Part shown: one piece after another, positions 8,645 through 16,892 of the stretch
How the letters are laid out: each line of letters starts with the position of its first letter
Numbering within the stretch: position 1 is the stretch's first letter
Source: Chara braunii
Taxonomy: Eukaryota; Streptophyta; Charophyceae; Charales; Characeae
Assembly (NCBI GenBank): GCA_003427395.1
Contig: BFEA01000004.1
Location: 508,225-530,125 of the forward strand
Direction: 5' to 3'
Length of the DNA stretch: 21,901 nt
Notes under the pieces: generated by a model
The model's input: the letters and a program-made list of their open reading frames with translations, nothing else
Databases searched by the model: none
What the model was told of the DNA's origin: nothing
Translations under genes and position numbers: made by a program

Positions 8645-9664
8645 GGCGTTGCGTGCGAGACTTGAGATAAAACCACGCGAACGCAGAGCTTACTCATATC
8701 GATTAGCAATGCAAGCACGCGCAAACAATCGCAATGATGACATACTATGTAATACTCACAAACACGTGGTCCTCGACGGTCTCAAGGGTCGTGTTTTACA
8801 CTCAAGTATCAACTGACACGTGCTTTGAGGGGTTAATCTCTCGACGCTAGACAACCGTCAAGGCCGTTGGTCACCACACCCTCTTTTGCACCCTGCGGAG
8901 AGTGGGTGGTACAAAGATTCGGGTCTGTGGTGGCAGTCAGTTTTCGTGGCCTTGAAGGCAAGCTCCATCATTAAGGGTCTGGAAAGAAATCAAAGGTTTT
9001 GACTTTGACGGTTGACATGGACCCCAACGTTCAACTATAATAACTCTAAAAAACAAAGAATAAAAAAAGGAGGTTCCTTTTTTTTTCAAGACATAATTTG
9101 TTTAACCTTCACGCACGGTCACAGCAGGACGCGCAGACACTCAAGGTATATATAAATATACATATAAAGGGTTATAAATATCAGACGATCACTTCTCACA
9201 ATCAAAGTGAGACTCCCTTCAACCATATATATATGTGATCGCAGACAATCAAATTCAGAGTCTGAACCACAAACATATCTGCAATCATATCAAAGATTCA
9301 ACAAAAAGTCCACGAACTACACAGGGTCAACTTCAACCACTCTTTGCGCCCATACCCCTCGCTTTAGCCACACAAACCCGGATCCTCGTGGGATCAAGGT
9401 GAAACTAGTTCATTCCTGGATCGAAATGTCCAAAGAAGGTATGTGACACAAAACAGGTCAATGTCCAAGGCTAGACCATCAGTGTATGGAGAATGAAACT
9501 CCATAACACATTCTTACTCAAGATTCCTAATAACTTAAGCCTAAACCTATCTCTAAGTCAGTGTCCAATAAAAGACAGACCTATGGCAGAATTTCCCCTA
9601 TGCAGGGTAGATCGCCAGAATCGTCACCTGTAAAAATATAATCTAACTCCTTTAAACTAAGAAA

Positions 9665-9810
9665 ATCTCGGCGGCGCTTTCCGTAGGAAAAGTGTCTTCT
9701 CAAAATTTTTACTAGGTCGAATATAAGAACTGAAATAAAGTCAAATTTTGTCTAACTCCCTGAATTATTAAAAATTCTGGCAGCATCTCCTTGAGATAAA
9801 TATTTTTTTT
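9665..9810 (-). repeat. Two copies of the 124-bp arm repeat
   Basis: On the minus strand, ACACTTTTCCTACGGAAAGC (9684-9703 region) matches the fifth right-arm copy, and CAAGGAGATGCTGCC (about 9781-9795) matches the fourth. Copies one to three of the right arm have no counterpart here. Confidence 0.75.
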
Positions 9811-9819
9811 TTATTTATA

Positions 9820-10086
9820 TTAAGTCAGATAAGAACTCAATTAAAATAAAAGTTAGCTCAGAAAATGCAGAAATTGAACTAACTCATATAGCTTTGACAT
9901 GTGGCGAGCAGCTAAGGCAACTACCTATCAAACTGAAACTCAGATTAAGTAAAAATCTCACTCAGCCACATGCAAGTCCAAACCACAATGGTAAGTACTT
10001 TCACTAACCCAAAGTCAACCTTGTCAAACAATAGTTTATAGTTTTTCAATGATTTATCCCTTCTACCCAGCTTATATAGGGCATAA
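9820..10086 (-). other. AT-rich left-arm sequence without further features
   Basis: Diverged but alignable to about 17010-17260 of the right arm, for example GGGATAAATCATTGA and GACTTTGGG. No gene is seen. Confidence 0.55.
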
Positions 10087-10122
10087 AGCTAGACCATGGA
10101 ACTTAGGAACAATTGTCTAGCT
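10087..10122 (-). other. Constant-loop hairpin, stem AGCTAGAC/GTCTAGCT
   Basis: A perfect 8-bp stem (10087-10094 with 10115-10122) around a 20-nt loop (10095-10114) containing ACTTAGGAACAATT. The right-arm counterpart at 16970-17005 has the same stem and a related loop. Confidence 0.8.
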
Positions 10123-10180
10123 CGGCCATTGAATATATATAAACACAGGGTGCCACGACTTTTCTCTTCTTCGGGCATGT

Positions 10181-10214
10181 GACTAGGACGTCCAACTTAG
10201 TACAATACCTAGTC
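10181..10214 (-). other. Constant-loop hairpin, stem GACTAGG/CCTAGTC
   Basis: A perfect 7-bp stem (10181-10187 with 10208-10214) and a 20-nt loop containing TCCAACTTAGTACAA. The right arm has only a shrunken version at 16893-16910, in which the loop is reduced to four bases. Confidence 0.8.
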
Positions 10215-10232
10215 GCCCAGAACTGTTTAAAA

Positions 10233-10580
10233 ATTGTCAAGTTATATATATAGGTCGGTGCTTGCATGAGGGACTTGTCATCTAGGATCCGTGTTTTGTG
10301 TCGTTGTTTATTGCTCTCTGTTTTGTTGTATCTGGCTATCTCCTTCCTCTCTTTTTTGCCTCTTTGCTCTTTGGTTGTGTGCAAGTGGGTCGATATGACA
10401 CATGGGGGTGGGGGCAGCCGCCGCTCAACCTACATCCACGTGGGCGACCTTGTACGCAAGAGGTTCTCAACAGAGGGAGTTATAAGGAAGAAGATAGAAA
10501 AATGAATTCATTTTTTCCTGATTTTCTTTCTTTCTTTCTTTTTTTCTTGTTTTTCGCTTTTGCGCTCTGATATTTTTATG

Positions 10581-10585
<5 letters not shown>
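10233..10585. mobile_element. Probable insertion present only in the left arm
   Basis: The right arm has only about 25 bp where the left has this 353-bp segment (compare 16855-16885). Its edges are ATTGTCA (10233-10239) and TGACAAT (10579-10585), a 7-bp inverted repeat beside AT repeats. The interior is compositionally mixed, with a G-rich patch at 10402-10420. It could be a small transposon, but the termini are short and no target duplication is clear. Confidence 0.45.

Positions 10586-10611
<26 letters not shown>
10584..10611. repeat. (AT)14 microsatellite
   Basis: A pure AT run beside the left-arm-specific insertion. The aligned right-arm position is a short AT-rich sequence only. Confidence 0.95.
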
Positions 10612-10615
<4 letters not shown>

Positions 10616-10725
10616 TTAATTTTTTAAGGTAGCATATGACTGAACCATTCAACACAAAAATAAGGTTCAGTCTGCCCACCAATTTACTCTTAGTTAATAC
10701 TCTCTTCAATTTGTGATAAGTTATA

Positions 10726-10759
10726 GTCAGACCATCCAACTTAGGAACAATTGTCTGAC
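10726..10759 (-). other. Constant-loop hairpin, stem GTCAGAC/GTCTGAC
   Basis: A perfect 7-bp stem (10726-10732 with 10753-10759) and a 20-nt loop CATCCAACTTAGGAACAATT. Its counterpart at 16692-16730 has the same stem extended to 9 bp. Confidence 0.82.
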
Positions 10760-10832
10760 CAGCGTGTTCATAAGTAGAATAATATAAGAGTGTAGACAAA
10801 ATTTACCATTTGGTTCCAGCATGTGCGTGGCT

Positions 10833-10883
10833 CCAGACCATACCATCCAATCTTATGGAACAATTGTCCAATCCTTCGTCTGG
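10833..10883 (-). other. Constant-loop hairpin with longer loop, stem CCAGAC/GTCTGG
   Basis: A 6-bp stem (10833-10838 with 10878-10883) encloses the core ATCCAATCTTATGGAACAAT plus an extra 3' segment, so the loop is 39 nt. This is a weaker member of the family. Confidence 0.55.
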
Positions 10884-10909
10884 TCCTTCCTCTGAATAAA
10901 ACAAAAAAA

Positions 10910-10950
10910 AGTTTGAATCCTCCAAACTTTATGGAACAATTGTTCAAACT
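10910..10950 (-). other. Constant-loop hairpin, stem AGTTTGAA/TTCAAACT
   Basis: A perfect 8-bp stem (10910-10917 with 10943-10950), extendable by one T-G wobble, around a 25-nt loop with CCAAACTTTATGGAACAATT. The stem sequence is unrelated to the other members. Confidence 0.8.
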
Positions 10951-11001
10951 CCCTCTTTCATAAACAAAGAAACATCAGAAAACCCAAAATAAAACAAGGC
11001 A

Positions 11002-11037
11002 ACCAAGCCATTCAAACTTATGGAACAATTGTTTGGT
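11002..11037 (-). other. Constant-loop hairpin, stem ACCAAGC/GTTTGGT
   Basis: A 7-bp stem (11002-11008 with 11031-11037) in which one pair is G-T, around a 22-nt loop with TTCAAACTTATGGAACAATT. The right-arm counterpart is at 16493-16528. Confidence 0.72.
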
Positions 11038-11323
11038 CCCTGAAAAACAAACACATACAGCCCTCACAAGTCAGAGCAATCATACCGTCCAATCTTATGG
11101 AACAATTTTATGCCAATTTAGGAACATTGTCCAGCCTTTGGTTGACCTGGTCAAACACAAGCAAAACCGTCTTCCTCACACCTTCCCCCTGATGCAAATT
11201 TTTTTTCACAATCTGACTTCAGGCAAAACAACAAAAGTGAAATTGAGATTGCGCATATATTATTTTACTAAAGTCTGACTTAAGTCTCGCGAGTCAAACA
11301 TAAAGTCAAATATGGGATACATG

Positions 11324-11355
11324 CCCCACGACTTGCCTCACCCCCGATAGGTGGG
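11324..11355 (-). repeat. Inverted single copy of the 38-bp repeat
   Basis: On the minus strand this reads ACCTATCGGGGGTGAGGCAA and on to CGTGGGG, identical over most of its length to the tandem units at 13666-13748. It lies at the inner edge of the left arm. Confidence 0.85.
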
Positions 11356-11452
11356 TCTCCGGGTGGTCATATGAACAGCGCTTGGACATGGTTCAATCGG
11401 CCCTAAGAGACGTAGAGACCTTATATCAAGGGTGGCTGCTGCCCTGGCACCA

Positions 11453-11745
11453 CGAGTAGGTGTTGACTGATACAACCAGCATGATGATGGTCGCGGACGT
11501 CGAAATTCGCTGACGAGTGTGTATCACTCCACCTGCCGCATCAACCAGTCCCTCCCCTGTTGAAGCATGCGAAGTATGCTCTGCCGTCAGGGCAACTCTA
11601 ACTCCTTGACGGTGGGCGGACATCGGGCCTGCTGCGAAGCCGCAGCATAACCCTCGGCAAAGTGGGTCCTAGTGTGGACCTTCGGGGGTAGTAGCAAATA
11701 TTCAAATGAGAACTTTGAGGACCTAAGCGAAGGCGGGTTCCAAGG
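11453..11745 (+). pseudogene. Degraded LSU (25S/28S) rRNA fragment A
   Basis: Recognisable in LSU order: GGTGTTGACTGAT; ATGGTCGCGGACGTCGAAAT; CACCTGCCGCATCAACCAG; CTGCCGTCAGGGCAA; then GTAGTAGCAAATATTCAAAT followed by GAGAACTTTGAGG and GGTTCCA. These match the universal LSU order (GTCATGGAAGTCGAAAT, ACTCACCTGCCGAATCAAC, GGCCGTCRGGGCA, GTAGTAGCAAATATTCAAAT). The AAATGAG form is the one I associate with plants. Many substitutions and small indels elsewhere show it is not a working gene. It meets fragment B tail to tail. Confidence 0.85.
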
Positions 11746-11774
11746 GAATGCCCGCTGCAGCCTGTACCGTGGCG

Positions 11775-11990
11775 GGCCTCCGCCTGGTGCTCCCTGTGCC
11801 CAAACACAGTCCCCATCCGTCGAGCCCCCAACTGGCACGCTACCACTCACACCTCTCACAACAGATTGTGGCTGGCGGACGGGGCCCTAGTAGCGACCCC
11901 CGACACCCTGGTTTTTTTCTGCATCGTGGGCTAATTACCCACCAGCTCGCATGCACACTGAGCTTCCAGGTCCGGGTTTCAAGACGGGTG
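11775..11990 (-). pseudogene. Degraded LSU rRNA fragment B, opposite strand
   Basis: On the minus strand it begins CCGTCTTGAAACCCGGACC (about 11988 to 11970), the near-universal CCGTCTTGAAACACGGACC of LSU. It then passes through CTGTTGTGAGAGG, GTGCCAGTTGGGG, GATGGGGACTGTG and ACCAGGCGGAGGC, in the order of LSU sequence (CTTCTGTGAAGG, GCCTGTCGGGACC, GATGGTGAACTATG, TGGTGGAGGC). In an intact LSU this block lies upstream of fragments C and A. Here it is inverted and abuts A. Confidence 0.78.
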
Positions 11991-12029
11991 GGTAGGGGAA
12001 ATTTTGCCAGCATCTAGAATATGCACGAA

Positions 12030-12915
12030 CCCTCGGGCCCACCGAAAGAGGCTCGTAAGCAAGATCCTCGACTGCCACTACGACCGCCCGTGTTCGGCAA
12101 TATAACAACTGACTCAGGCCAGTCAGTCGCGACGCCAGTCCCGGAATTGATCATCAACAAAACATGGGTGTGGCAATAAGATAAAAGAAGAATAAAACAA
12201 AAATGAAACAAAATACAAAAGATAAATGGACAGGGTCATCGACGCTGGCCTTCAGCGCCGCACGCCCTCAGGCCACGCAGGGTTGCACCCCACCGTCGAC
12301 GCACTGCACGCGCCACTCACCCAGGCGAGGACCTAAGCTTCCTCTCGCGTGCCCTCCGTCAAACGGGCAAGGTTGCTCTGGCAAGGTTGCTCTGGCATGT
12401 CTTGCAGAAAACACGCCAAATACCCTTGTAAGGGTATTTGGTACGACATCGGTGTGTTGCTTGTCCTGTTAAGGGAAGTAACCTCGCTCTATCGCTCTGC
12501 ATGGATGGATGGAAAGCGATGTATATTTGCATGCTCTAGCAAAGGATTCTTTTGGCTCTTGCCCATTCTATAGATGGGGGGGCCGTCAAGCCGGATTGGC
12601 AGTGGAGAGAGCAAGAGAGGGCGTAGGAGTGTATGGTTTACCTGTTAGTACGGTAGAGTTCACCATTCAGTTGCGCACTGTGGCCGCCACCTTCGTGATC
12701 AGGCTGACGACCGTACTTGGGCTCATCACGGGGTTCGTTTGTTGGTGGTCCCCCGCCCCCCTGCTCGTTGTTTACACCCCTTCGTTAAGCTGTCGAGATC
12801 GCAGGTGCTCGACAAGGAAGTTATCCAGGTGCACTGGGGTGGAAGGAAAAAAAAGGAGGCGGGCAGTTAGAGGTATTCGAGGAGCTTATCTGCAGGTTGT
12901 GTGAACTCACTAGTC
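12030..12915. other. Central region without recognised gene
   Basis: GC-rich and compositionally different from the arms. It contains two 14-bp tandem units CAAGGTTGCTCTGG (12068+300 region, 12368-12395). The 131-codon plus-strand frame at 12509-12904 has no recognisable motif. Parts could be variable LSU or spacer sequence, which I cannot confirm. Confidence 0.5.
12416..12441. other. 12-bp perfect palindrome, 2-nt centre
   Basis: CCAAATACCCTT (12416-12427) and AAGGGTATTTGG (12430-12441) are exact complements separated by GT. A partial echo, TACCCTTGTCAGGGTATT, occurs at 21429-21446. No T-run or gene is adjacent. Confidence 0.88.
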
Positions 12916-12920
12916 TGGCT

Positions 12921-13003
12921 CCGCTCCAATTCTGAGTAAGCGGTTGGAGTACATACCTTACCAATTACGAGCGGTATAAGGGGTTGACGCTTATGTCAAC
13001 CCC
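12921..13003 (+). other. Cluster of adjacent stems
   Basis: CTCCAA (12924-12929) pairs with TTGGAG (12944-12949). CCTTA near 12957 pairs with TAAGG near 12977. GGGGTTGAC (12980-12988) pairs perfectly with GTCAACCCC (12995-13003) around GCTTAT. Together they suggest a folded RNA segment, possibly derived from rRNA or spacer. Confidence 0.55.
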
Positions 13004-13252
13004 GGTTGTTGGTGCATGGCATTAGTGATATGCAGTCTTTGACGGGTCTCGCCATCTGCGAGGGCTGGAGGATCTCGTTGCGCGCGGTTGTTGTTAGCTA
13101 AGTATCGTTGTGTATACGGGGGCTCGTGAAATTATTGTGTCTCCCTCACATCGGGCTACTGTGTTCCTTTAATAGTTATGAACTGTAATTACTGATTATA
13201 GGTTGTCGTTGTACTACTAGGTAGTCGAGGACGAGTTGCGGGGTTGTAGGCT

Positions 13253-13303
13253 CACCTTTTGGCAGACGACGCTGTTCGCTGTCGAAACGAAGCAGCGAAG
13301 GTG
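13253..13303 (+). other. Nested stem region
   Basis: CACCT (13253-13257) pairs with AGGTG (13299-13303), and inside it TTCGCTG (13275-13281) pairs with CAGCGAA (13293-13299). The two stems compete for one base at their edge. Confidence 0.5.
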
Positions 13304-13419
13304 CAAACTTAGCGGTGGTTAGTACACCTTGGGTTATAAGCAGCGGAGGGGCTAAGCTCGCTGAAGGAAGGGATCTTGGCTGCGATTTTGGAGGTCGCTA
13401 GATAGTCAACGGTGGGCAG

Positions 13420-13670
13420 TTGGACTTCAATTTGATTAGAATGTTGCGCATTATGGCTGCCATTGAGGGACCCTCATAAGATTTGAAGATATCAAGACCC
13501 TTTCATGCGAGTCCGAGTGCACTTTTCTAAAATTTGAGCGTCTGAACTTTCTCCTTCTGCCTTTCTTACTCTAAGTCTAGTATGAGGTTATGAGAGGAAG
13601 GCGGCAGGCGAGATTGCAACTCGTAGGACCGCATCAAGACTTTATGGGGAGTCTGCCCACCGATTGCGGA
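13420..13670 (+). repeat. Direct repeat, copy 1
   Basis: A diverged direct repeat of 15800-16047. Shared blocks are GACTTCAATTTGA, ATATCAAGACCC/GTATCAAGGCCC, GAGCGTCTGAA, CTTACTCT, GAGAGGAAG-CGGCA, GATTGCAAC and CCCACCGATTGCGG. The second copy sits right before the right arm, so this one may mark a lost arm start. Confidence 0.78.
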
Positions 13671-13748
13671 AACCCACCTATCGGGGGTGAGGCAAGTCGT
13701 GGGGCGGAAACCCACCTATCGGGGGTGAGGCAAGTCGTGGGGCGGAAA
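13666..13748 (+). repeat. 38-bp tandem repeat, two copies plus start of a third
   Basis: Units start at 13666 and 13704, with GCGGAAA of a third at 13742. The full units appear identical, so the duplication is young compared with the surrounding sequence. An inverted copy lies at 11324-11355. Confidence 0.93.
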
Positions 13749-13995
13749 GGCTTACCTGTCGGACTGCTTTAGTAAGGTTGTGCAAAATGAGCAGGTGTAG
13801 ACTGCACGGCGCAGGGAGAAGGTTCGTTAGTGAAGGTGCGCAGCGGAATACACGTGTCGTTCGTACATCGGATCTGAAGTAGAGGGGACGAGACTTATCG
13901 AACCAGCCAGTCTGTTGGTTCCTGTTGGAGTCTCACTCGGGATAGCCAGAGTGGCGGGCTTAGCTGAGATGTGCTAGCAGCAGCGGGCGAAGCAA
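13749..13995 (+). pseudogene. Degraded LSU rRNA fragment C
   Basis: Reads ACCTGTCGGACT, then AATGAGCAGG, GTGAAGGTGCGCAGCGGAATAC, GTCGTTCGT, GACGAGACTTATCGAACCAG, CTGTTGGTTCC and ACTCGGGATAGCCAGAG. These follow the LSU order GCCTGTCGGGACC, CTGAGCGG, GTGGAGGCTCGAAGCGATAC, AAATCGTTCGTC, GACTAATCGAACC, CTGGTTCCC, CTCAGGATAGCTGGAG. It is followed by the hairpin satellite, exactly as fragment D is on the other strand. Confidence 0.83.
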
Positions 13996-14121
13996 TGGAA
14001 AGGAGCAGCGGGCGGCAGAGAAAGAGAAGGATGCGTTCGCGAAAGTGCGCCAGGTGCATAAAGAAGAGGAGGAAAGTAGCAACGGAGAGGAAACAAATAT
14101 GGCTATGAAGAAAGTGTTACG

Positions 14122-14720
14122 CGTCCGTTCCCTGGCGGAAACAGGCGAATGAAGGTTCATTCCCGATGTTTTTTACTAAGGCGAAGCGATTGGTGAGGTC
14201 AGTTTGGTCGTTGGGTTAGTAAGATAGGAGGTTAGTGAGAAAAAGGGTGCGCTGGGAGATGGCGGAAACGAGGAAGGAAGGAGGCAGAAAAAGATGATTA
14301 ACTCACTCGTTTCTTTACGAAAACAGGTGAGGGAACGCTCAAATTGGGGGTTTCGGGCCATGGCGACCTCGAATCCTTAGTCAAATTCGGTTAGTAGGGT
14401 AGATGATAGAAAGAGAATGAGATGTGTAGAAATGGTGATGGAGGAGAAGAAATACGGGTAGAAGATGTCGAATCTCACCCGTTTCTTGATGAGAACGGGC
14501 GAGTGAAGACTCGTCCCGAGGGTTTCAGACATTCCGAATTGGATGGCAGAGTTAGAATTGGACTTTGGTGGTTAGTTTTAAAGTTGTGTTAATAAGCGGG
14601 TGCGTGACAACGTAAGGAGTTCAGCTATGGAAGGAAGATAAAGATCGATATTTCGCTCGATTCACTACAGAATCGAACGGAGTAAGGTGATATATCGGGT
14701 TTGTGGGGTATGGCAAGTTG
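14122..14720 (+). repeat. Hairpin-bearing satellite, about 180-bp period
   Basis: Four diverged units carry stem-loops at 14122-14147, 14302-14331, 14474-14503 and 14652-14681, spaced 180, 172 and 178 bp. The stems share a C/TCGTT-type outline, but pairs change on both sides, e.g. CTCACTCGTTT/AAACAGGTGAG against CTCACCCGTTT/GAACGGGCGAG. Between stems are related blocks (GGCGACC/GGCGAAG, GTTAGTAGG/GTTAGTAAG). The same satellite in inverse orientation occupies 19803-20195. Confidence 0.75.
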
Positions 14721-15400
14721 ACTTATGTGCTTAGATTATAGGTTAGATTGGTAGATTTCGGAGAGTAGGGAACGAGAACTACTTGATGTACCTTCCCGGA
14801 TTTTAGCGGAAAGTTCATTTTTTTGCCTTGATGATGTTGGGCTTCGTCTTCAATCGTTTGTTTTTGTTTTATTTTGTTGCCATCGGGGCGGAGATCCCCA
14901 CCGCCTCCATCACAGAAGTTGTCACTGTTTGTGGCCTCTGTGTGGTAACCCGGGACCCTGCTTGTTTGGTCCAATGGACCCCTGCCCACGAACATGGTCA
15001 TCGACATTGTCGCACTGTAGCGAGAAGTTGGGATCTTCCTCCTGCTCGTAATCTGAGTCTCCACTAACTTCAAACGAGCCTGCCAAAATGACTGGCCAGG
15101 TATGTTTATGCAAGGATATAGGGGACCGAGGTTCGACTGTGTTCCCATTGGGCAACATAACAGGAATCGGGATCGGCGGTGAATAAGCTTGGGCGCTAAT
15201 GGACAAGTGATGGAGCGGGGACGTTCTGCTGTTTTGAAGTGAATATCACAACAACGAGTCGCACTCGATACCTACCTGATTCTGTCGGCAATATGCTCGT
15301 ATCAAAGACTAAAGTACCTGGTCATGGACTTGCTTGTTGCATGAAAGAGTGAGAGTTCGTGCGATGCAGAATAATCCAATTTAAGAAGAACTGTGGGATT
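14721..15400. other. Central region without recognised gene
   Basis: Two minus-strand frames (14723-15148 and 14922-15206) give peptides of protein-like composition but no domain I recognise. No RNA gene is seen, and GGTTCGACTG near 15130 lacks a matching tRNA context. Confidence 0.5.
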
Positions 15401-15705
15401 GCAGACCTACCTATTGGCTGGTAGGTCGTTTGTCCCATCAGCCGGAGCAGCAAGGAGACCAGTTGTAAAGATTGTAGATTTACCAGCTGGCTGAAGGGCT
15501 GCTCAGCCTGTTGTATCTGAGTAATAATGGGCGAGCCGCAGGACTGAAGACCCGCCCGCTGGTTGAAGCTCTGCCGATCGTACCAAGTGACGCGGCTGCA
15601 GGCAGACAGAAAGGAGTAGGCCTAGCCACTGGCAGATGCGTTGTTCCTATCGAATGAATAGCGGGGCGTGAGTCATTAGGTGGCAGATTACCTATGGCCG
15701 ATGCA
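15401..15705 (+). repeat. Degenerate minisatellite, about 65-77 bp period
   Basis: Five related cores occur at about 15401 (GCAGACCTACCTATTGGCTG), 15475 (GTAGATTTACCAGCTGGCTG), 15547 (GAAGACCCGCCCGCTGGTTG), 15616 (GTAGGCCTAGCCACTGGCAG) and 15682 (GCAGATTACCTATGGCCG). The first can form a perfect 8-bp stem GACCTACC/GGTAGGTC (15404-15427). Confidence 0.6.
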
Positions 15706-15799
15706 TTTTTTTGGCCGAGAGGCTTGACAGGAAGGTTGAGCCTTTCGAAGGGAGGCATTGCTGCGAGTTGGGAAAAAACACCAGGGAGTCAACAATTTG

Positions 15800-16047
15800 T
15801 GGATTGACTTCAATTTGACCAAGCTGATTGAGTATTTTGGTTGGGGCCCTCAAGCGAGGGAAGGTATCAAGGCCCTCTCCAGGGAGGTGACTTTGTCCCT
15901 CCCCTGTATCTCGAGCGTCTGAAACCTCTATCTTTTGCCCTTCTTACTCTTAAGTCTAATCCTGTTTTGAGAGGAAGACGGCATGCGGGATTGCAACCCG
16001 TTGGACCAAAGCAAGACTCTGTGGGGATTCAACCCACCGATTGCGGG
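15800..16047 (+). repeat. Direct repeat, copy 2
   Basis: Partner of 13420-13670. It ends at CCCACCGATTGCGGG and leads into the right arm, so it probably belongs to the same repeat unit as the arm. Confidence 0.78.
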
Positions 16048-16492
16048 AGCTCTGCCGGAACTCGGGAGGAGTTCTGGAGGCAGGGAACTGAGAGGTAAAA
16101 GTTTTCTCTCCTTCTATAAACCCAGTTATAACCCATATGGGTACTTCTTGCTATGTTTGACTGAATATATTGCCTGCATCCCCACTTTGACTTTTAGTTT
16201 GACTTCAGGATATAAACCAGACTTAATAAAGGAATGATTGTGCAAATTCAGTTTTAGTTTTTGTTGTATTTACCGAAAGCAGATTGTGGGATTGAATCGG
16301 GGGAAAGGTGGGAGGAAGGTTGTATTGCTTGTGTCTGACTGGGTCAACCAAAGGCTGGGAGAGTCTCCATAAGATTGGAGGGTCCAGTGTTGTGTTTATT
16401 TTCGATTGCATGAAGTACCATACAGGTTCCCATAAGTTTGGGTGGTCTGGTTGCTATGATTTGCGAGGGCTGACTATGATTGACTTTTCAGG

Positions 16493-16528
16493 GACCAAGC
16501 ATGTTTCATGAGTTTGGGTGGGTTGGTC
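16493..16528 (+). other. Constant-loop hairpin, stem GACCAA/TTGGTC
   Basis: A 6-bp perfect stem (16493-16498 with 16523-16528), then a G-G mismatch and one more C-G pair. The loop contains ATGTTTCATGAGTTTGGGTG. Counterpart of 11002-11037. Confidence 0.65.
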
Positions 16529-16578
16529 GCTTTGTTTACTTTGGGTTTCTTTCAGTTTCTTTTGGTTTTGAACGAGGA

Positions 16579-16617
16579 GGTCTGAGCATGTTCCATAAGT
16601 TTGGGTGGTCTTGGGCC
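16579..16617 (+). other. Constant-loop hairpin pairing with G-U wobbles
   Basis: GGTCTGAG (16579-16586) and CTTGGGCC (16610-16617) form eight pairs as RNA, three of them G-U. The loop contains ATGTTCCATAAGTTTGGGTG. As DNA the pairing would be poor, so this member hints at RNA-level folding. Confidence 0.5.
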
Positions 16618-16691
16618 AATGTCAAGCATATGATGGAACCAGAAGGCTATCACTTGACTATACTTTATTACTATCCTACTTATGAACAGGC

Positions 16692-16730
16692 TAGTCAGAC
16701 AGGGTTCCATAAGTTTGGGTGGTCTGACTA
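16692..16730 (+). other. Constant-loop hairpin, stem TAGTCAGAC/GTCTGACTA
   Basis: A perfect 9-bp stem (16692-16700 with 16722-16730) and a 21-nt loop with GGTTCCATAAGTTTGGGTG. It is the longest stem of the family. Confidence 0.82.
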
Positions 16731-16892
16731 AAGCTTATCACAAACTAAAGATAGTAGTAATTAAGAGTAAACTTGTGGTACGAAGGGGCAGACTGAATCT
16801 TGAGTTAAAGATGATCGGTTCAGTTATATGCTACCTCAAAAGACTAAGTGCAGATAATTATATAAAAATGGGATACTTAAACAGTTCATGGC

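Larger units (their letters stand above)
8205..11310 (-). repeat. Left arm of a very large inverted repeat
   Basis: Read on the minus strand, this segment follows the plus strand of 16160-19573 almost end to end, with many substitutions and indels. Anchors include TGCGCTCGACA at the outer end, ACTCGGCCGGRGCGGC, GGTCCGATAGAG, TACATAGTATG, GCGTCGAGAGATTAA, the 124-bp repeats, GGGATAAATCATTGA and GGTCAACCAAAGGCTGG near the inner end. It has no conserved open frame. The outer end begins TGTTGTCGAGCG on the plus strand. A long-terminal-inverted-repeat element (foldback or MULE-like) or two inverted retroelement copies are both possible; I could not find a target duplication. Confidence 0.85.

Noticed and set aside
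8205-8950. Outer arm read as a retrotransposon LTR (it starts TGT)
   Set aside because: I found no convincing tRNA primer-binding site next to it, no polypurine tract, no gag or pol sequence, and the arms are inverted rather than direct.
11385-11420. Possible additional LSU match around ACATGG and CCTAAGAGACG
   Set aside because: In LSU this text lies downstream of fragment A, whereas here it is upstream. The match is short, so I did not extend fragment A to include it.
15128-15140. GGTTCGACTG as a tRNA B box
   Set aside because: No matching A box or cloverleaf arms could be placed upstream.
14922-15206. 94-codon minus-strand frame of protein-like composition, possibly a captured gene fragment
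   Set aside because: I recognise no family and found no second copy to support coding. Left as a possible remnant only.
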